64,000 bases of DNA from Zychaea mexicana (GCF_025766255.1 NW_026516807.1:1-64000), one strand, 5' to 3'. Positions 44,435 through 57,593 are shown, counted from the stretch's first letter. Numbers and translations: made by a program. The notes: generated by a model from the letters alone, not told the origin.

Positions 44435-45877
44435 TGAAATATTTTGCGGTCTTGCTGTTTTGGGTTCTGCTAAGCGTTCCTTCACCGAGCGAACGAGATG
44501 CCACAGACATAGTCTAAGCACTCTCCTATTTGTCCAGACTGCTTCTATAGCACAGATCTGTCCCCAGTCCTTGTCCGTAAACATGAACTTGGGTTGAAGA
44601 CCAGCTTGCTTTAAGCATGCAAAAAATTCGGCAATAACACCAACACGAAATGTGTCATCCTCGCCATCGTTTACTAGCTGACTCTGTGGTGTAAGCTTCA
44701 GAAGCATGTATGCAATCGGAAACCCGGCACCGTTTACAGTTGCGACTATCCCAAATAGTTCGTATCCTGCTCGGTTTGTTTTGTATGTAGAATCGACATG
44801 GTATTCCTCTGCTAGTTGCTGTGATCCGCAAATTACATCAAATAATGGCATGGTAAAACCAATAGCCGAGTAATTGCTTTGTGCTGAGGTGAAAATCTGT
44901 TTATTGGTTATTGAATTTTATTGATTATATTATAAGTGGTTCTTGTCTATTTCTCAACGCGTTAAAGTGATTGTATACACGATCCTCACATGTATTAAAT
45001 ATTAAGTAGTAGGGACATTTTGACATACCTTACGGACACCCTTGTCAGCGGCTCTGTCGACGAGCATCTCTGCCGATCTGAACTGGTTGTTGTGCAGTGT
45101 ATATTGGTCTTGGATCGACTGGCACGCCCAGTAATACACTTGCCCCTGCGTTATTCTTGTCGCTTCTTGTTGAAACTGACGGATAATGTTACGATGCAGC
45201 TGTTGTGCATCCAAGTCGATGGCATTTGCAGCGATGTATGCACGTACATTTTGCGGGACGGCGTAATTTTCGACGGCAGGTGCAGCCCTATGCCCACAGG
45301 AGTGTTCGATATTCAAGTGAAAGTAACCATTCACTCTATCGACCATGCCGCTGATGCGGCCATTGCACAAGAAAGTTGCCATACGCCGATACAATCGTAA
45401 ACGAATGGCAGCTTGACCCTGCACATCAAAATCTTGCGAGCATCGAAAAAGGAAAGAATAGCCGAACTTTCTTCGTGGTTCTGTTCGGTATGCTTCGTAG
45501 TAATGGTATCCGTCAACAGCCTGGATACGATCGCGGATGTTGATCACAAGTTGCGAATCTGACAACGCCAACATATCGTCGTCAAGTTGCACATACGCGT
45601 CGAGGCTGTAATCTTCGAGACTGTCGGCTACGTTCCTCAAACTTTGACGCGAAGGAATCATGTCGAGTACTTCGTCCACTGTCAGGAGTAACTGCTCTGC
45701 GATTGGTTTACCGACGTCACTTTGGCGTTCAATGCATTTTCTACACGTGTTGTAATCTTGTCTATTGCCAACAAAAAATAGCAAAGGGCGATAAGATTTG
45801 CAATTACTGCATCTTTTCAATTGAGGTTGCTCGGGTGTTTCTTGGGATTGGATTTGTTGCTGATTTTGCGGTTCCAT
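44435..45877 (-). pseudogene. MULE (Mutator-like) transposase, 3' truncated
   Basis: Exon 1 45877-45029 and exon 2 from 44895 downward, with a phase-0 GTATGT intron. Start MEPQNQQQIQ. Near residue 28 a CSNC ... CRKC zinc motif is present, then a DNA-binding region with conserved Cys/His (HSCGHRAAP). Exon 2 has the MULE catalytic core: HVDSTYKTNRAGYELFGIV (first Asp) and FMFTDKDWGQICAI (second Asp), then LCLWHLVRSVKERL. The protein breaks off at the LINE border before the third acidic residue and any SWIM finger. A T-run and a simple A/T tract precede the gene; no terminal repeats were found. Confidence 0.75.
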
Positions 45878-46168
45878 TTTGAGGAAGAAGTTAAAAAACC
45901 CAAAACTACCCAAAACTGAAAAACGGGATTTTGGTTCGGTTATATGATTGACCGTTCGGAGAAAGTAATTTCCGAAATCCGTTTCCGTGATTTTTTTGAA
46001 ACGGCAAGGGCTAGTGGCTCTGGTGGCTTGCCCTAATTTTTCTTCTTCTGGCTGACTTTTTTTTTTTTTTTTTTTGTGACGGTCCATGCCTTTTTAAAAA
46101 TCAAATTTTTTCTTGACTTGTATGAACTTCCTCTTTTTAGCGTCAACCGTTTAAGTTCTTATTTCAAA

Positions 46169-46985
46169 ATGGGTCGTATGGTAAGGACAAAAAACGTTAT
46201 AAAGTGTTCATTTCAATAATATACTTACATTGTATGCTATTTGTTGTATTAGTACTGTGCTGGCAAGGGTATCTCTGGTAGTGCCCTCCCCTACCGTCGC
46301 TCTTCCCCCTCGTGGTTGAAGGTAAAAGCTTTTCTTGTTTTCTTTTTTGCCGATTGGGAAGAGAAACTAAAAAAAAAAAAAAAACCAACTTATATACATT
46401 TCAATTAGACCAACTCTGAGGAAGTTGCCGATCTCATCTGCAAGAACGCCAAGAAGGGTCTTTCCCCTGCCCAGATTGGCTTGATCCTCCGTGACTCCCA
46501 CGGCATTCCCCAGGTCAAGTCCGTCACTGGCAACAAGATTGTCCGTATCTTGAAGGCCAACGGTCTCGCTCCCGAGATCCCTGAGGACTTGTACCACCTC
46601 ATCAAGAAGTCGGTCACCATCCGCAAGCACATGGAGCGCAACCGCAAGGACAAGGACTCCAAGTACCGCTTGATCTTGGTCGAGTCGCGTATCCACCGTC
46701 TCGCACGTTACTACAAGACCGCTGGCCAGTTGCCCCCCAACTGGAAATAGTATCCTTTTTTGAATTCAAACGCTGCACGCATGATGCTATGGTGCAAATA
46801 AGAAAGTGTGTGTGTGTGTGTGGGTTGGGGTGAAAAAAGAAGCTTTTCTGCCTATATCGGACATTACGTCAGAGTTCAGCGAAAAAAAAATAGCTTTGCT
46901 CGGTAAATGTCTACCTTGACCACTCTATCTGCTTTTCTTTCTTTCTAATAGTGAGTCTGCTACTGCCTCTACTTTGGTTGCCTAA
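46169..46985 (+). CDS. RPS13: 40S ribosomal protein uS15 (RPS13)
   Basis: Exons 46169-46180 (MGRM, 12 bases), 46253-46321, 46409-46749 and 46952-46985 give 151 residues, exactly the usual length. The sequence follows the family throughout ([68 protein letters not shown]). The last exon supplies the conserved [11 protein letters not shown] end. Reading on past exon 3 without splicing would give a false stop after NWK. It binds 18S rRNA in the small subunit. AATAAA at 47063-47068 is a likely poly(A) signal. No snoRNA boxes were recognised in the 202-bp last intron. Confidence 0.96.
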
Positions 46986-47520
46986 GCAAGTCATTTGGAC
47001 CTGGTCCCAACTGGATAGTTGTACCTTTTTTTTGTGTACAAGCCCTCAATGTTGGCGACTGTAATAAACGAAGACTTTTCGTCAAGTGATATCAGGTTTC
47101 TTTTTTTTTTATTCTTGTGCGTCGTGGTATAAAATACATCTCAGGGTGTGAGTCAAGGGGTAAAGGGATTAGATAAGATCAGTGAGTGGTTTTTGCGCGC
47201 ATGTATCCTGTGATGACAGCTAATCTTGAAGACCCGAATTGTTGTATGTGGGTTTCTCAATTGTATTCACACTGCCTGAGGATATTGCGCAATACACTGC
47301 TTGTTTCTTTCATAGTAGTACGTTAAGATAGTGAGTGTCAACACACCAATGAACGAAATAAAATGTGGTTTTTTATATGTGCTTATGTGTGCACGGATTC
47401 GATGAAGTATGCAAATTGTACAAAAGTATATATAGATGGGAGAGGGGGATATGTTTGTGAAGGGGATGATGTTGTTGTTTTTGTATATCGTCGTCTTATA
47501 TCTCTCGAGTCCAGCACTGC
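46986..47520. other. intergenic 3' flanks of RPS13 and the RRM gene
   Basis: Convergent gene ends. Apart from the RPS13 poly(A) signal and a T-run nothing is recognised. Confidence 0.6.
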
Positions 47521-50231
47521 TTATTGCTGCAACGATGCCACAGCAGCATCCACCCTTGTTTTCAGTGCCACCTTATCGTGCATTGTACGCGCCAACTCAT
47601 CCAGCGGTATGGTATCCAGGAGACGAACGGTGATCTTTGGTGCATGTCTGACGCCCGTTGCCTAGTTGCCCCCCCCCCAAACTCTTGTGTTAGTAACCTG
47701 CCATCGTTTGTTTATTTTTGTTTATCTGCTGTCTACTCTGTTTACCTTGACATGAGGAAAGAGCTGATCTCCCAATTTTTCCTTTTGTTGGGTAAGCGGA
47801 AGTCCTTCAATGGATGCGAGAAATTTGTCGATTGTGTTTGGCGCAAGGCGTGCCAGTTTGTCAAGGTTTGTGCTTGACATGGGTTGTGCTGGTGACGGGG
47901 CAACGATAGGGATGGCGCGCGAAATACGCAGCGTTGTTGTTGTTGTTGCCGGCAGCGGCGGTGGTGGTGCAGTGATTGTGATGGGCAGTGGTGGTTGCCC
48001 GACGATGGGCGTAGGTGGACTCGCATTGCCAGTGGACCCATCATCGTCATCATCGTCGTCTTTGAATATCTCGAGCGCCGATTTCGCCAGTTTTATCTGC
48101 TCTCTGAGGAAATCTTGGTTAAACAAGCAGAGGGATCGTTCCTTGCGCTTGAGCGTCAACAGCATAAACACAATGTCCTCGACGTTGTGTTTGATGCCGA
48201 TACGGATCACAGCGTCTGTCATGCGTTGCTTTTGTAGGCCTGGTGTTGCTTCGGTCATGGCACTGGATGCCGATTCATTGGAGCTACGACGGCGTAGCGT
48301 CGGCGCCGGAGGCGGCTTTGTTTGTTGTTTTTGGAAAGGATGCTGGTGTGGGTTATGATGATGATGATGATGCTGCTGTTGATAGTGATTATTGGTATAG
48401 TGGGGTTGTGGATGCTGTGCAAAGAGACTGCTGGTGTGTACTGCAGCTGTTGGGGTGACAGCAGCAGAAACAGGAGGGATGTGCGTCATTGTGGAATGGC
48501 GTTTCTTGATGCCAGGGAACTTTTCAGTGACGACCGCGTTCACATGGGTCGTTGTGGTGGTGAGCGGCCGTCGTGATGATGGTGCTAACGGCGGCGGCGG
48601 TGCTGCACCAGGCTGGGGCGATGGTTTGGAGTAGTCAATGTACTCGGGTATGGTGGGAGCGACGGGGACATAAGGCGGTGGCGGATGCGCAGGGATGCCT
48701 GGTGTGGAGAAGCGCCTGACCATGTCATGCGACCGGCCGTTTTTCTCGGTTCGCGGTTTTTTAGGCTCGTGGAATGCAACAATGATAGGCTTCGACAGGA
48801 TGTACTTGTTGTTCATCTCCTCTCGTGCCCGCTGTGCCTCCTCGGCCCTGCCAAAGCTGACAAATCCGAATCCCTTTGATTGATCCGTCTCCGGGTTCCT
48901 CATCACCCGGGCCGAAATGATGTGTCCGTACTGTCGAAAGTGTTTGAACAGGTCGCAGCTTCTGACCTGCAGATCCAGGTTTTTGATGTACAGATTGGTG
49001 TAGTCCACCGTGCTCCCGTTGTTACCACCGGTGCCGCTGCCATTGCTGCTGCCATTCAGTGCCTTGGTCTATCAAGAAGAAGAATATGTCCGTTCATGAG
49101 TATTCTATCCATGGAGTGTGTGTTTCCCAGCAACTTACAGGAGAAGGTGCGAGTGGTTGTTGTTGTAGTGGTTGCTGGTGAAGAAGCGTCATGACTTCTG
49201 AAGAGTGGGGCCGCCCTTTCTTTGACACAAATGGAAAGACGTTGCTGTTTAAATACAAAAGAGAGAGCTTACTTTTAGTTGCTTATTTTTTAAGGTTGGC
49301 CGGGTCCTTCTTTGAAAGGGGAAAGAAAAAGATGTGCAACTTACATGGTGTGGCCTTGGATATTTTTGTTGTTCTACAAGCCATCCTTTATTTGTTAAGA
49401 ACTCATCATCGAATGACAACTTTTTTTTTTCACGCTCTGTACAAGCATAATCGCTCTGGGGAATCTTTCCAAGTGTACCATACCATTGTTTTCACTGCCA
49501 TTTCTGCGTCGTTTGCATCGAAATACTGAACAAGTGCGGTGCCCTTGAATCCCTTGCCTTGATCCATAATGATCTTGCACAGATTCATGGGCCCAAACGG
49601 ACGGAAAAACTCATACAGCAGGAGGTTCGTGGTGCCCAGTGGGAGGTTCCGTATCTGATATATCCCGGACGTGGCTTCTGGTTCCTGATAGTCACCCGGC
49701 GGTGCGATCTTTAGCTGAAAGGATACTTGGTTCTTTAGAGTGGCGTCGTTGAACAAAGTGTACGCTCGGTCAGCTGATTCCCCCACCCCCAAGAAAAAAC
49801 AAACAACACCATTTTTTTTTTGAGTGGGGGTTGTTTACTTTAAATATGGCTTTCTTTTCATGGACGATTTTGGTCTACCTTTATCAATGGATGGAAACTG
49901 AATGTAGCCCGTTCCGTCTAAGCGATTGAGCCTAACCCTGGTTGCCGTTGTAAGTAGACGAGCTTTGAGGATATGCAAATCAAAGGGAGAAGAGGAAGAG
50001 CTGAGGGACTTACTCTACCGGGTCACAGCTCTGCACCAGGTCCATAATATCATTCTCCGATACCGTCGACGGAATTCCTTCCGTGTAGAGCCTGTCCGAC
50101 ACCAATGCCTCGCGAAGCGGCGGCGGTTGTTGTCCTTGTTTAGTCGTCATGGCAATACGATCCGTTGTCATCATGCTTCCCCGCTTCTTGGGCAGCCGCA
50201 CAATCGGTTTTCCATGGCACAGCTCTGTCAT
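47521..50231 (-). CDS. poly(A)-binding-like protein: three RRMs plus C-terminal MLLE
   Basis: Exons (minus): 50231-50014, 49937-49879, 49773-49484, 49373-49345, 49244-49139, 49068-47746 and 47661-47521, 721 residues in consistent phase. RRM1 is degenerate (SDRLYTEGIPS, GTGYIQF; residues 45-115). RRM2 (IYQIRNLPLG, GTALVQYF; 129-205) is completed by a 29-base exon coding NNKNIQGHT. RRM3 (NLYIKNLDLQV, KGFGFVSF; 258-335) is canonical. A Pro/His/Thr-rich region follows, with a conserved helical block (VEDIVFMLLTLKRKERSLC). The MLLE domain spans the last intron and ends KITVRLLDTIPLDELAR ... DAAVASLQQ. The layout suggests a Pes4/Mip6-like or PABP-like mRNA regulator recruiting PAM2 proteins. Confidence 0.88.
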
Positions 50232-50999
50232 GGCCTGTTGTTGTTTTTCTTTTAGCTATGTCTCTAAAACACACACAAAAGAGCCACCAGGAAAAAGTGT
50301 CAAAAGGGTCGCTTCTTTAACTTCCAGAATAATAAAAAAATGACAGCCCTGCGGACCGAGAAGGTGGCACCTTGGTGATACCGTTCCACACTCTTGTTTT
50401 CTCACCTCTTTTTATTATATATATATATATTTCTCCCTTGTGTTTTCGTACGCCCTGAACTAAAAAACGCTATTTATCGTTGGTTTTCGCGAAAAAAGCA
50501 GATGGGGGTTCGTTTGTCGTTCCGGGATCTCTCTCAGAGTATTGAATGGATGGGATGACGCGCAACCCAGCTATATCCACTTGTTACCAGGTTACGTTGA
50601 AGGCAGGTGTATATGCTATGCGATACAGCTATAGAGAATGCTAGCACAAGAGAGAGAGAGAGAGAAAGGGAAAGAGGAACAGAAAAAAACAGAATGGAAA
50701 AGAAAGAAGCAAGAAGAGAGCCAAAAAGAAAAGAAAAGAAAAGCAAAGAGAAAAAAGAGAGTCAAGTGCCTCGAATGGTATCAGGGGCCCGCCTTCTCAT
50801 AGAGAGAAGCTTAAGCTGATGCTGCTGTTGCTGCTGCTGTTGCTGTAGTTGTTGTGTGGAAATAGGTGACGCACCCGCGTCATGGGTTGCCGAATGCTAC
50901 ATGCAAGAACCGGCACTCTTTCATTTTCGGCTCCCTCATTTGCCGTCGTCGTCGTGGTCGTCGTCGGTCAATGGAATGTTTATACTCTCATCCGTCGTG

Positions 51000-51035
<36 letters not shown>

Positions 51036-54000
51036 TTACACGTACACAAGAGCATACACACTACACGTTGTACAACATCAACAATACACCCTTCAGGCAA
51101 ACCGTACCCTATTTCCTTTGCATTGTCATACCGAGCCACCCGTTGTTGCTGTTACACCTTCTTTTATGTTCTTTGACACAAAACAGCTGTTTCCTGGCAA
51201 CAGCAGCAAAGTCCTCATTGAATCAATGATAATAACGTCTGTGTTTTTTCATTTTATTTTATTTTTTCGCCCTTTTTGCTGCATTCATCATCTAGCACAC
51301 ATGACCTCGTGCAGCAAACAGTCTACATGGTAATAAAGGTCCATAATCCTTATCCAAAGCGTTCGTCAATACCAACATGGCAAGTGTTGTAGTAGTAGTA
51401 GTAGTAGTAGTAGACCTTGGCTGAAGATTCTAGGTTGTAGAAAACATGGAAAATTACGCTTACAATCATGCTGGATTTACCGAGCAGTAACCGGCAATAC
51501 TATTGCTTACAGCAGCGGTTGTTTTCAATATACGTCGAAGAAAATGCAAATTACCTGAACATAAAGACTGTTTTTGTTTATCAAGGCACCCAGATAATGA
51601 TCAACCAGGAAGGGGACGATCAGGATGGTGGGGGGGGCGGGTGCTGTTGCAATGAGGCATATAGGCTAGACCGGAGATTGTATTAGATGCAACTTGCATG
51701 TTGTTGTTGTAAAGTACCCGATCATCGTCAGCATGTAGTAGTAGCCTGTTCGGGACGCAATCATGCATGCATCGAATTTGATTCCAGCAAACGACAACAC
51801 CTTGGGCAAATGAGGGGGAAGAACAGGTACGGGATTTTCAGAAACGTTGGTTCGCCGCTTCGTCATTGAACCCGTACCTTTTTTTTTTTTTTTTTTTGGA
51901 ACGGAGCAAGAAAGCAATAGCCCGATTATGCAGCTTTTGCCCATTGAGTTTTCCCTTAAGATACACTGTATATATCGGATATCCTGTGGTACCCTACGAT
52001 CATCATTGTTATGATGGATCCACAGAGAAAAAGTGTTCTCCACATGGTGTGGCATTCAATGTCAAGTTGATATGTTATTGCCTCATGATAGGGTGGCACA
52101 ACACACAAGCTTGTCATCAGTGCACTGGCTATTGTTCAGCAGATACCAGTCTCACAATCCCATGTAATGGTGCTGCAACAACGAGTTACTGATTTTTTGA
52201 ATGTTATGTGTGATGATCTGTTATTAGCTGTGAGCACTTGTAAAGATAAATAGCGATCAGTGTAGAGTATGTAACAGCCACAAAGACCCACTACTGATAT
52301 TGCAGGAAATCTTATCCAAGGGAGACGGTGTATAGGTGTAGATGTATGGCGTTTGTTACTACTGGTCCAGCATATAATGCCTAGTAGTAGTACTAAGTTG
52401 TAAAAAATAAGGCGGCGCTGCTTTTACTCATCTTATTGATCGGATTGATCGGAACGCTCACGGACGACAGCCAGACAAATATGTTTCGCTGGATTGCCGC
52501 AAACCTATTCAAGCAGCTCGAAGCTCCACTTGAATACAACAATACAAGACGCGTGTATATTGCGTAAGGGTGGGGAAATTGTATGGTTTTGGCATTCAAC
52601 TTGATCGATACGGCAACTCTTGGGCTGAATGTGTGTGAGTGGTCATGCCATTGGTAGCCCTCTTCCCCGTGACAGAAGAGAGGGAAACGCACCAAATGAA
52701 GGTACATCGTTTAGGCTTATCTTCGTAACACTTGTAACATTTCCAGTCGGGGTTTTCTTTGTGTCCTGAGAGTCTTTTTGTAGTGTGTGGTTTAATGTTA
52801 CAGCCAGCTTTGGGAGTTGACTGTGGGGACTAGCAAGTGAGGCCATTCGTTGACCTGATGACAAGTTGTCATGGGAACAAACCGCAGAGAAGCCCGTGAC
52901 CTAATATGCAACAGGGCTGCATCCTTTTTGTGTCGCCAACACATTAGTCAAATTAGCATGTTACATACATTCCAACCGGAGAATCACAGTGACAGCCGAT
53001 CACCTGTGGCAGCTCTTTCCTATCAACAAGCAACACACACACACACACACACACATCCCTTTCTCTCTACTCTGTTCTCTCTGTGACGTTCTGACGTTGA
53101 AAAAAACCGCCTGGTTCCGAAAGCCTGGAAAGGGGGCTCCAAGCAGAAAATATTTAAAAAAAGGGGGCGAAGGGGCAAGGAAGGCGCTTACTACTCTTTT
53201 CCCGCGCTCATATTACCCAAGGAACATCGTTTCGTTTCAACCCTATTTCATGAAAAACCTCGAACAACGTCATTCTTGCCTTCTAAATAAGAAAGCTCAT
53301 AACCAAATGTGAAGATGTTCTGCGGATATCATTGGTCCGTTCATTGAAAACAGCAAAAAAAAAACCCCTGGTGCAACTCCGCCAGGTAATTGGTGGCTAT
53401 ATTTTTTTTCTTTTTGGTAGTTCAAAAGAAAGAGACAAGGTAATTTCCTCTTTCCTCTTTCTCTCTTTTTTTTTCTTCCTTATCAGTTTCGAGAGCGAGA
53501 CCCTCTTTCCAGGTAGGCAAAAGCCATGTTCTCTTTATTATCTCGTCCTGGGGTGGAAGGAATTGAGTGGGGGGGGGAAAAGGTCAAAGTTCTCCTTGAC
53601 GCTCGTTCCCGCACAGACAGTTCGGTGACTCTGCTTTTCCATTCACTACCAACCCGGTCGCTTATTATATTTTTTGCTTCGAACACCACCCCCTTCTTGT
53701 TTTCCATTTTATTCCACAAAGTCAAAAGTCAGCTTATAGCGCCGCAGTCCAAACTCTTTTTTCCTTTCCTTCCTGTGTTTTTTTTTCCTTTTTGTTTCGT
53801 TCGTGTACATCCCCCGAGAAAAGAGGTTGGGTAGCAACAGGTAGGGTTATCACTAAGCAACCGGGGTAGTGAATGATTTGCGGTTGTCATGGATGGAACT
53901 ATGAGTGGGGGGTGTGTGTTCAGAAGAACTAGAGAGAGAAAATGTCATCCTACATATTTGGGCTGCATGTGAAACCCACGCTGACAGGGCCTTTTTTTTT

Positions 54001-54157
54001 TTTTTTGCCACCTTAGTACAACTTTTTTTCTCTCTCTCTCTTTCTCTCTCACACACACACTCTCCTGGTTAAGCTTTCGTTTGCCTCTCCGCTTCAATAC
54101 AAACAACACAAAAACAACAAGTTTGACAGATCTCGTAACAATCTCCAATTCCCAGCA
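50232..54157. other. 3.9-kb region without recognised gene, rich in simple repeats
   Basis: It separates the divergent RRM and Zn2Cys6 genes. It contains purine and pyrimidine tracts (AG near 50650-50665, CT at 51003-51031, 54028-54048), GTA repeats at 51386-51413, CA at 53034-53055 and T-runs. Frames in it are short and repeat-driven. The CT-rich stretch just before 54158 is typical of fungal core promoters. Long leaders or regulatory DNA for the transcription factor are plausible. Confidence 0.55.
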
Positions 54158-55206
54158 ATGCAGTCTATGCCCTATTATCAGCAAGGCTATCAGGCCACTG
54201 CTTCCTACTCCAACAACGGATCGCCCGTCCCCTCATCTGTCCTCACCACCGCCGCTCCTCCAATGATGACCCATACTAATGGCATGTCGCCCTTACCCCA
54301 TCAGGCGCTAGGTGAAATAGCCCAGTCGCAGCAGCCCCCGAAGCGCAAGCAGGTCAAGAACGCATGCAGTAAGCACTTTTTTAAATGTGATAGCAGTAGT
54401 CGTTTACTGGGAAAAAATTAAATAAATCCCGGGAGAGAGAGAGAGAGAGACAAAAAAAAATTTTATATACTAAAACGGGGAATTTTCTATTAGCAAACTG
54501 TCAAAAGGCCTGCAAAAAATGTGATGACGCTCGTCCTTGCCCACGATGCATAAAGTACGGTATTGCCGACACGTGTGTCAATTCCGTACGCAAGGAGCGG
54601 AAGAAAGGGATCAAGCGCGGCCCATACAAGAGAAGAACAAAGGACGGCAGCGATCGTGCGTCGGTTTCCTCGGCTGGCAACAGTCGCAAGGATGAAGGCA
54701 GCTCGTTGCTCGACTCGCATCAGCCACCACAGCCTGCACAAGCGAGCCATCAGTCGCCATACATGCGTCCTCCCTCGATGGCTTTTGGTTATCCCAGCAA
54801 TTTGAACCAGTATGGCCAGCCCACGACGTATGACCCGTATGGCTCCTATGCAGCTGCGTATCACAAGGATCAAATGATGCCGCAATCGTATGTTGTGAAC
54901 CCAATGTACCAGTCGATGGGCTATCCTGTCCTGATGCCAGGCGCTACGGACAACCAACAGCATCAACCGCAGCAGCAACAACAACAACAACAACAACCAC
55001 AACAACAGCAGGCGTATGCTGCTGCTCAGCATTCGCCTGTGCCTCAGCAGCATTACAGTCTACTCCATCAACAATCATCGCGTCCGTTTGGTGACCATGT
55101 ACTCCATCAGCAACAAAGTTCTGGTGCTAGCTCACCAGCTCATCTCTACTATCAGCAGCAGCAGCAGCAGCAGCAGCACCCACACCAGCAACAGCAACAA
55201 ACTCCA

Positions 55207-55246
<40 letters not shown>

Positions 55247-55542
55247 GAAGTTTGCCGGAAATCAAGGAACTGCAGGACGGATTTATGAAGCCTCAGCCAA
55301 TGACACCCGTGCCAAGCGCATCGACTTCCTCGGGAACATCCACGCCTCCAGAAGCAAACACCGAAGATGACGATGGATCCAAGTACGCACGTCTGTCGCA
55401 ACTCTGCACTGCTGCGCTACATCACAACACCAACACTACTAGCACTACTACACCCAACGCAGCTAGCGAACAACCACAGAACACGCACTCTACTACTGAT
55501 TCGCCTAATCCACAACAACAACAACAACAACAACAGTCATAA
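54158..55542 (+). CDS. Zn2Cys6 transcription factor with Gln-rich domain
   Basis: Exons 54158-54368 and 54494-55542, 419 residues. A zinc cluster begins just before the intron and continues after it: ACTNCQKACKKCDDARP then CPRCIKYGIADTC (residues about 70-99), followed by a basic RKERKKGIKRGPYKRR stretch. The rest is low complexity: Tyr/Gln/Pro-rich, with CAG/CAA runs at about 54965-55010 and 55150-55250. No fungal_trans domain is present. The short, Gln-rich form suggests a transcription activator. The regulon cannot be inferred. Confidence 0.88.
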
Positions 55543-55822
55543 AAGAATGAAAGACAGTGAGCAGCGGATACCCTTCATTTTCCCTCTGCACACCGATCCA
55601 TTTTTTTTATTACCTTGTTTTATACATATTTTCAACTCTCAATTCAACTCACGTACACTTACACACACACACACACACACATTTGCACATTTTCTAGAAA
55701 CAACAACTGCACGCACAATTTTTTCTCCCTGTTATTTGATTTTCGTTTTTTAATTTATTTGTTTGTAAATTTTGGAAAAAAGCAAAATAGACTACAAAAA
55801 TTAACTTTAAAATTTATTGCTT

Positions 55823-56986
55823 TTATGACCATGAGCTGAATGTACGCATGCATAGTTCGTATGTTGTGAATGTAGCGCCAGCGGCAGGAATACTATTTGA
55901 GGGGGCAAAGTGTAAAATGTATTTAATAACGAGAATTTTGCGTGTGTCATGTGTCAAAGACAATGGGAAAATCATAGTTTACCTTCGAACGACAGCAGGA
56001 GCAAGTCCACGGAAAAGACCTCGGGTACCTTCCCTAGCAACAATCTCCTTCATGACCCTTGTCACATAAAGGCCCCGTGGCAACGGCCCATTTTGATTCT
56101 GTACGACCGACTTGACAACATCCAGTGGATACGATGCCAACCAATACGACATGCCACCCACCGAGCCTGACGCCATCAACTGCAAGATCGTCGCGTCGCC
56201 TTCCTGACCTTGGGTCAAGTATCGCTTCATGATTTCGTATCCAGAATAAAAGCCGGCATAGGCTGGAATTTCACGCAGGATGGTGACATACATGCCTCGG
56301 AACAAGGCAGTAAAGCCGTCGTTCCGGATCAGTTGCCGGGCACAGTCAATCGGACCCTTGAATTGTTGTGTTGCTCCTTCTGTGCTGTATTGTGCCTGTA
56401 ACTTGATCTTCAACAGCTCTACCGGCGATGCCAGTGCCGAATTCACAATGCCCGCTCCTGCACCTGCCAAGGCGATTTGTCCGATCGTCAGTGTCTGCCC
56501 CGGATAGGCTTGCATGGCTTTTTTTAAAGACGAGTTGGCTGCAAATAACACAGCATTGACTGCACCAATACCCACGAGGGGACTTGCCATGCCTAAGATA
56601 AATATATTTCCTTGAGTCTTTTGCTTCTTTTGATATTTTACTCACCCACCAAAGCTTTTACCTTTATACAGGGCAAAGAAACCTTCTTTTCTGATAGTTT
56701 GTGCAGCGCAATCCCAGGCACCATTAAATCGTGTATGATCCAGTTGCAGTCTTACTTTGATTGTGTCTATCGGTTGTCCGACAATGACTTGCGCCATGCC
56801 GCTCATGCTATAATTGATTTTCTCATGTTTAGAAAAACACCAATAACCATTCAGGGACCGAGATCTGTCATTCCCAGTCGCTCCAGCAAAAAAACAAAAA
56901 AGACCAAAAACTGGGGGCTTATTAATATCAACTTACTTGCCAGCAACAAAGTCGGCAGCAGCTGAAACTTGCTTCTTTTCTGACAT
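55823..56986 (-). CDS. mitochondrial carrier (SLC25) of the carnitine/YMC type
   Basis: Exons (minus): 56986-56937, 56807-56662, 56592-55983 and 55892-55823, 291 residues. Three repeats each carry the P-x-D/E-x-x-K/R signature: QPIDTIKVRL, SPVELLKIKL and YPLDVVKSVV. REIPAYAGFYSGYE in the second repeat resembles carnitine/acylcarnitine and YMC1-like carriers. It has six transmembrane helices and no presequence, as usual for inner-membrane carriers. The exact substrate (acylcarnitine, amino acid or glycine-type) is not decided by sequence alone. Its last exon converges on the Zn2Cys6 gene with about 280 bases between the stop codons. Confidence 0.92.
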
Positions 56987-57593
56987 GTTTATAATGGAAA
57001 GTTTTTAAAAAGAACTATAAAAAAAGGCCAGAAAAAGAGTATTAAATAGTAGAAAGAAAAGAAAGGGTTTCTTGTCTAAACCTTATTACAAGATAGATCC
57101 AACCAGCATAGCCGATTGCGTGCTTTTTGTACTACCGATTCTTCTCCAGCTCTTTAACAGTCCGTAACCCGTTGTGTTTCACCCGTCTTGATGATATGAT
57201 GTGCACTCTCATAATAGACAAGTAGCTGTTCTTTGCAAACTATGCTGCAAACAGACCTACACAGCAGTAAGACCATTTGATTAGATATGCTGCATACTCC
57301 AATGCCGCTGGTATTGTAGAATGAAAGTCCTGTAAACGCAGCTGTTAATAGCAAATCTCCATAGACACAGTATTACGTTACCGTTTTCCTTTACAAACGT
57401 AGGTTGTTAGGGCAGTCATCGTCGGCTAATTGTCATGGGATTTTCTGGCTGTCATAGTTGTGTTATTGGGGGGAAATGGCTGTAGCATTCCGAAAAAAAA
57501 AATTCATGCGTTGTCGGTGTTTTTTCTGGATTTACACCCTCTTTTTGTGCTGCCGCGAAAAAAAAAAAGTTTTCGATCCTTTTAAACAGCACA
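56987..57593. other. divergent promoter region of carrier and NOPCHAP1
   Basis: Holds the starts of two divergent genes. A- and T-runs near 57490 and 57560 are typical of yeast-like core promoters. No other feature is recognised. Confidence 0.5.

Noticed and set aside
46750..46951. Possible intron-encoded box C/D snoRNA in RPS13 (U14 lies in vertebrate RPS13 introns)
   Set aside because: Only a partial ATGATGC C-like box; no D box or U14 complementarity was found.
47810..48459. Plus-strand Val/Gly-rich frames opposite the RRM gene
   Set aside because: Shadows of the Pro/Thr/His-rich minus-strand exon, which has domain and splice support.
50600..50819. Lys/Glu/Arg-rich frame in the AG tract
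   Set aside because: Product of simple-sequence DNA without conserved motifs.
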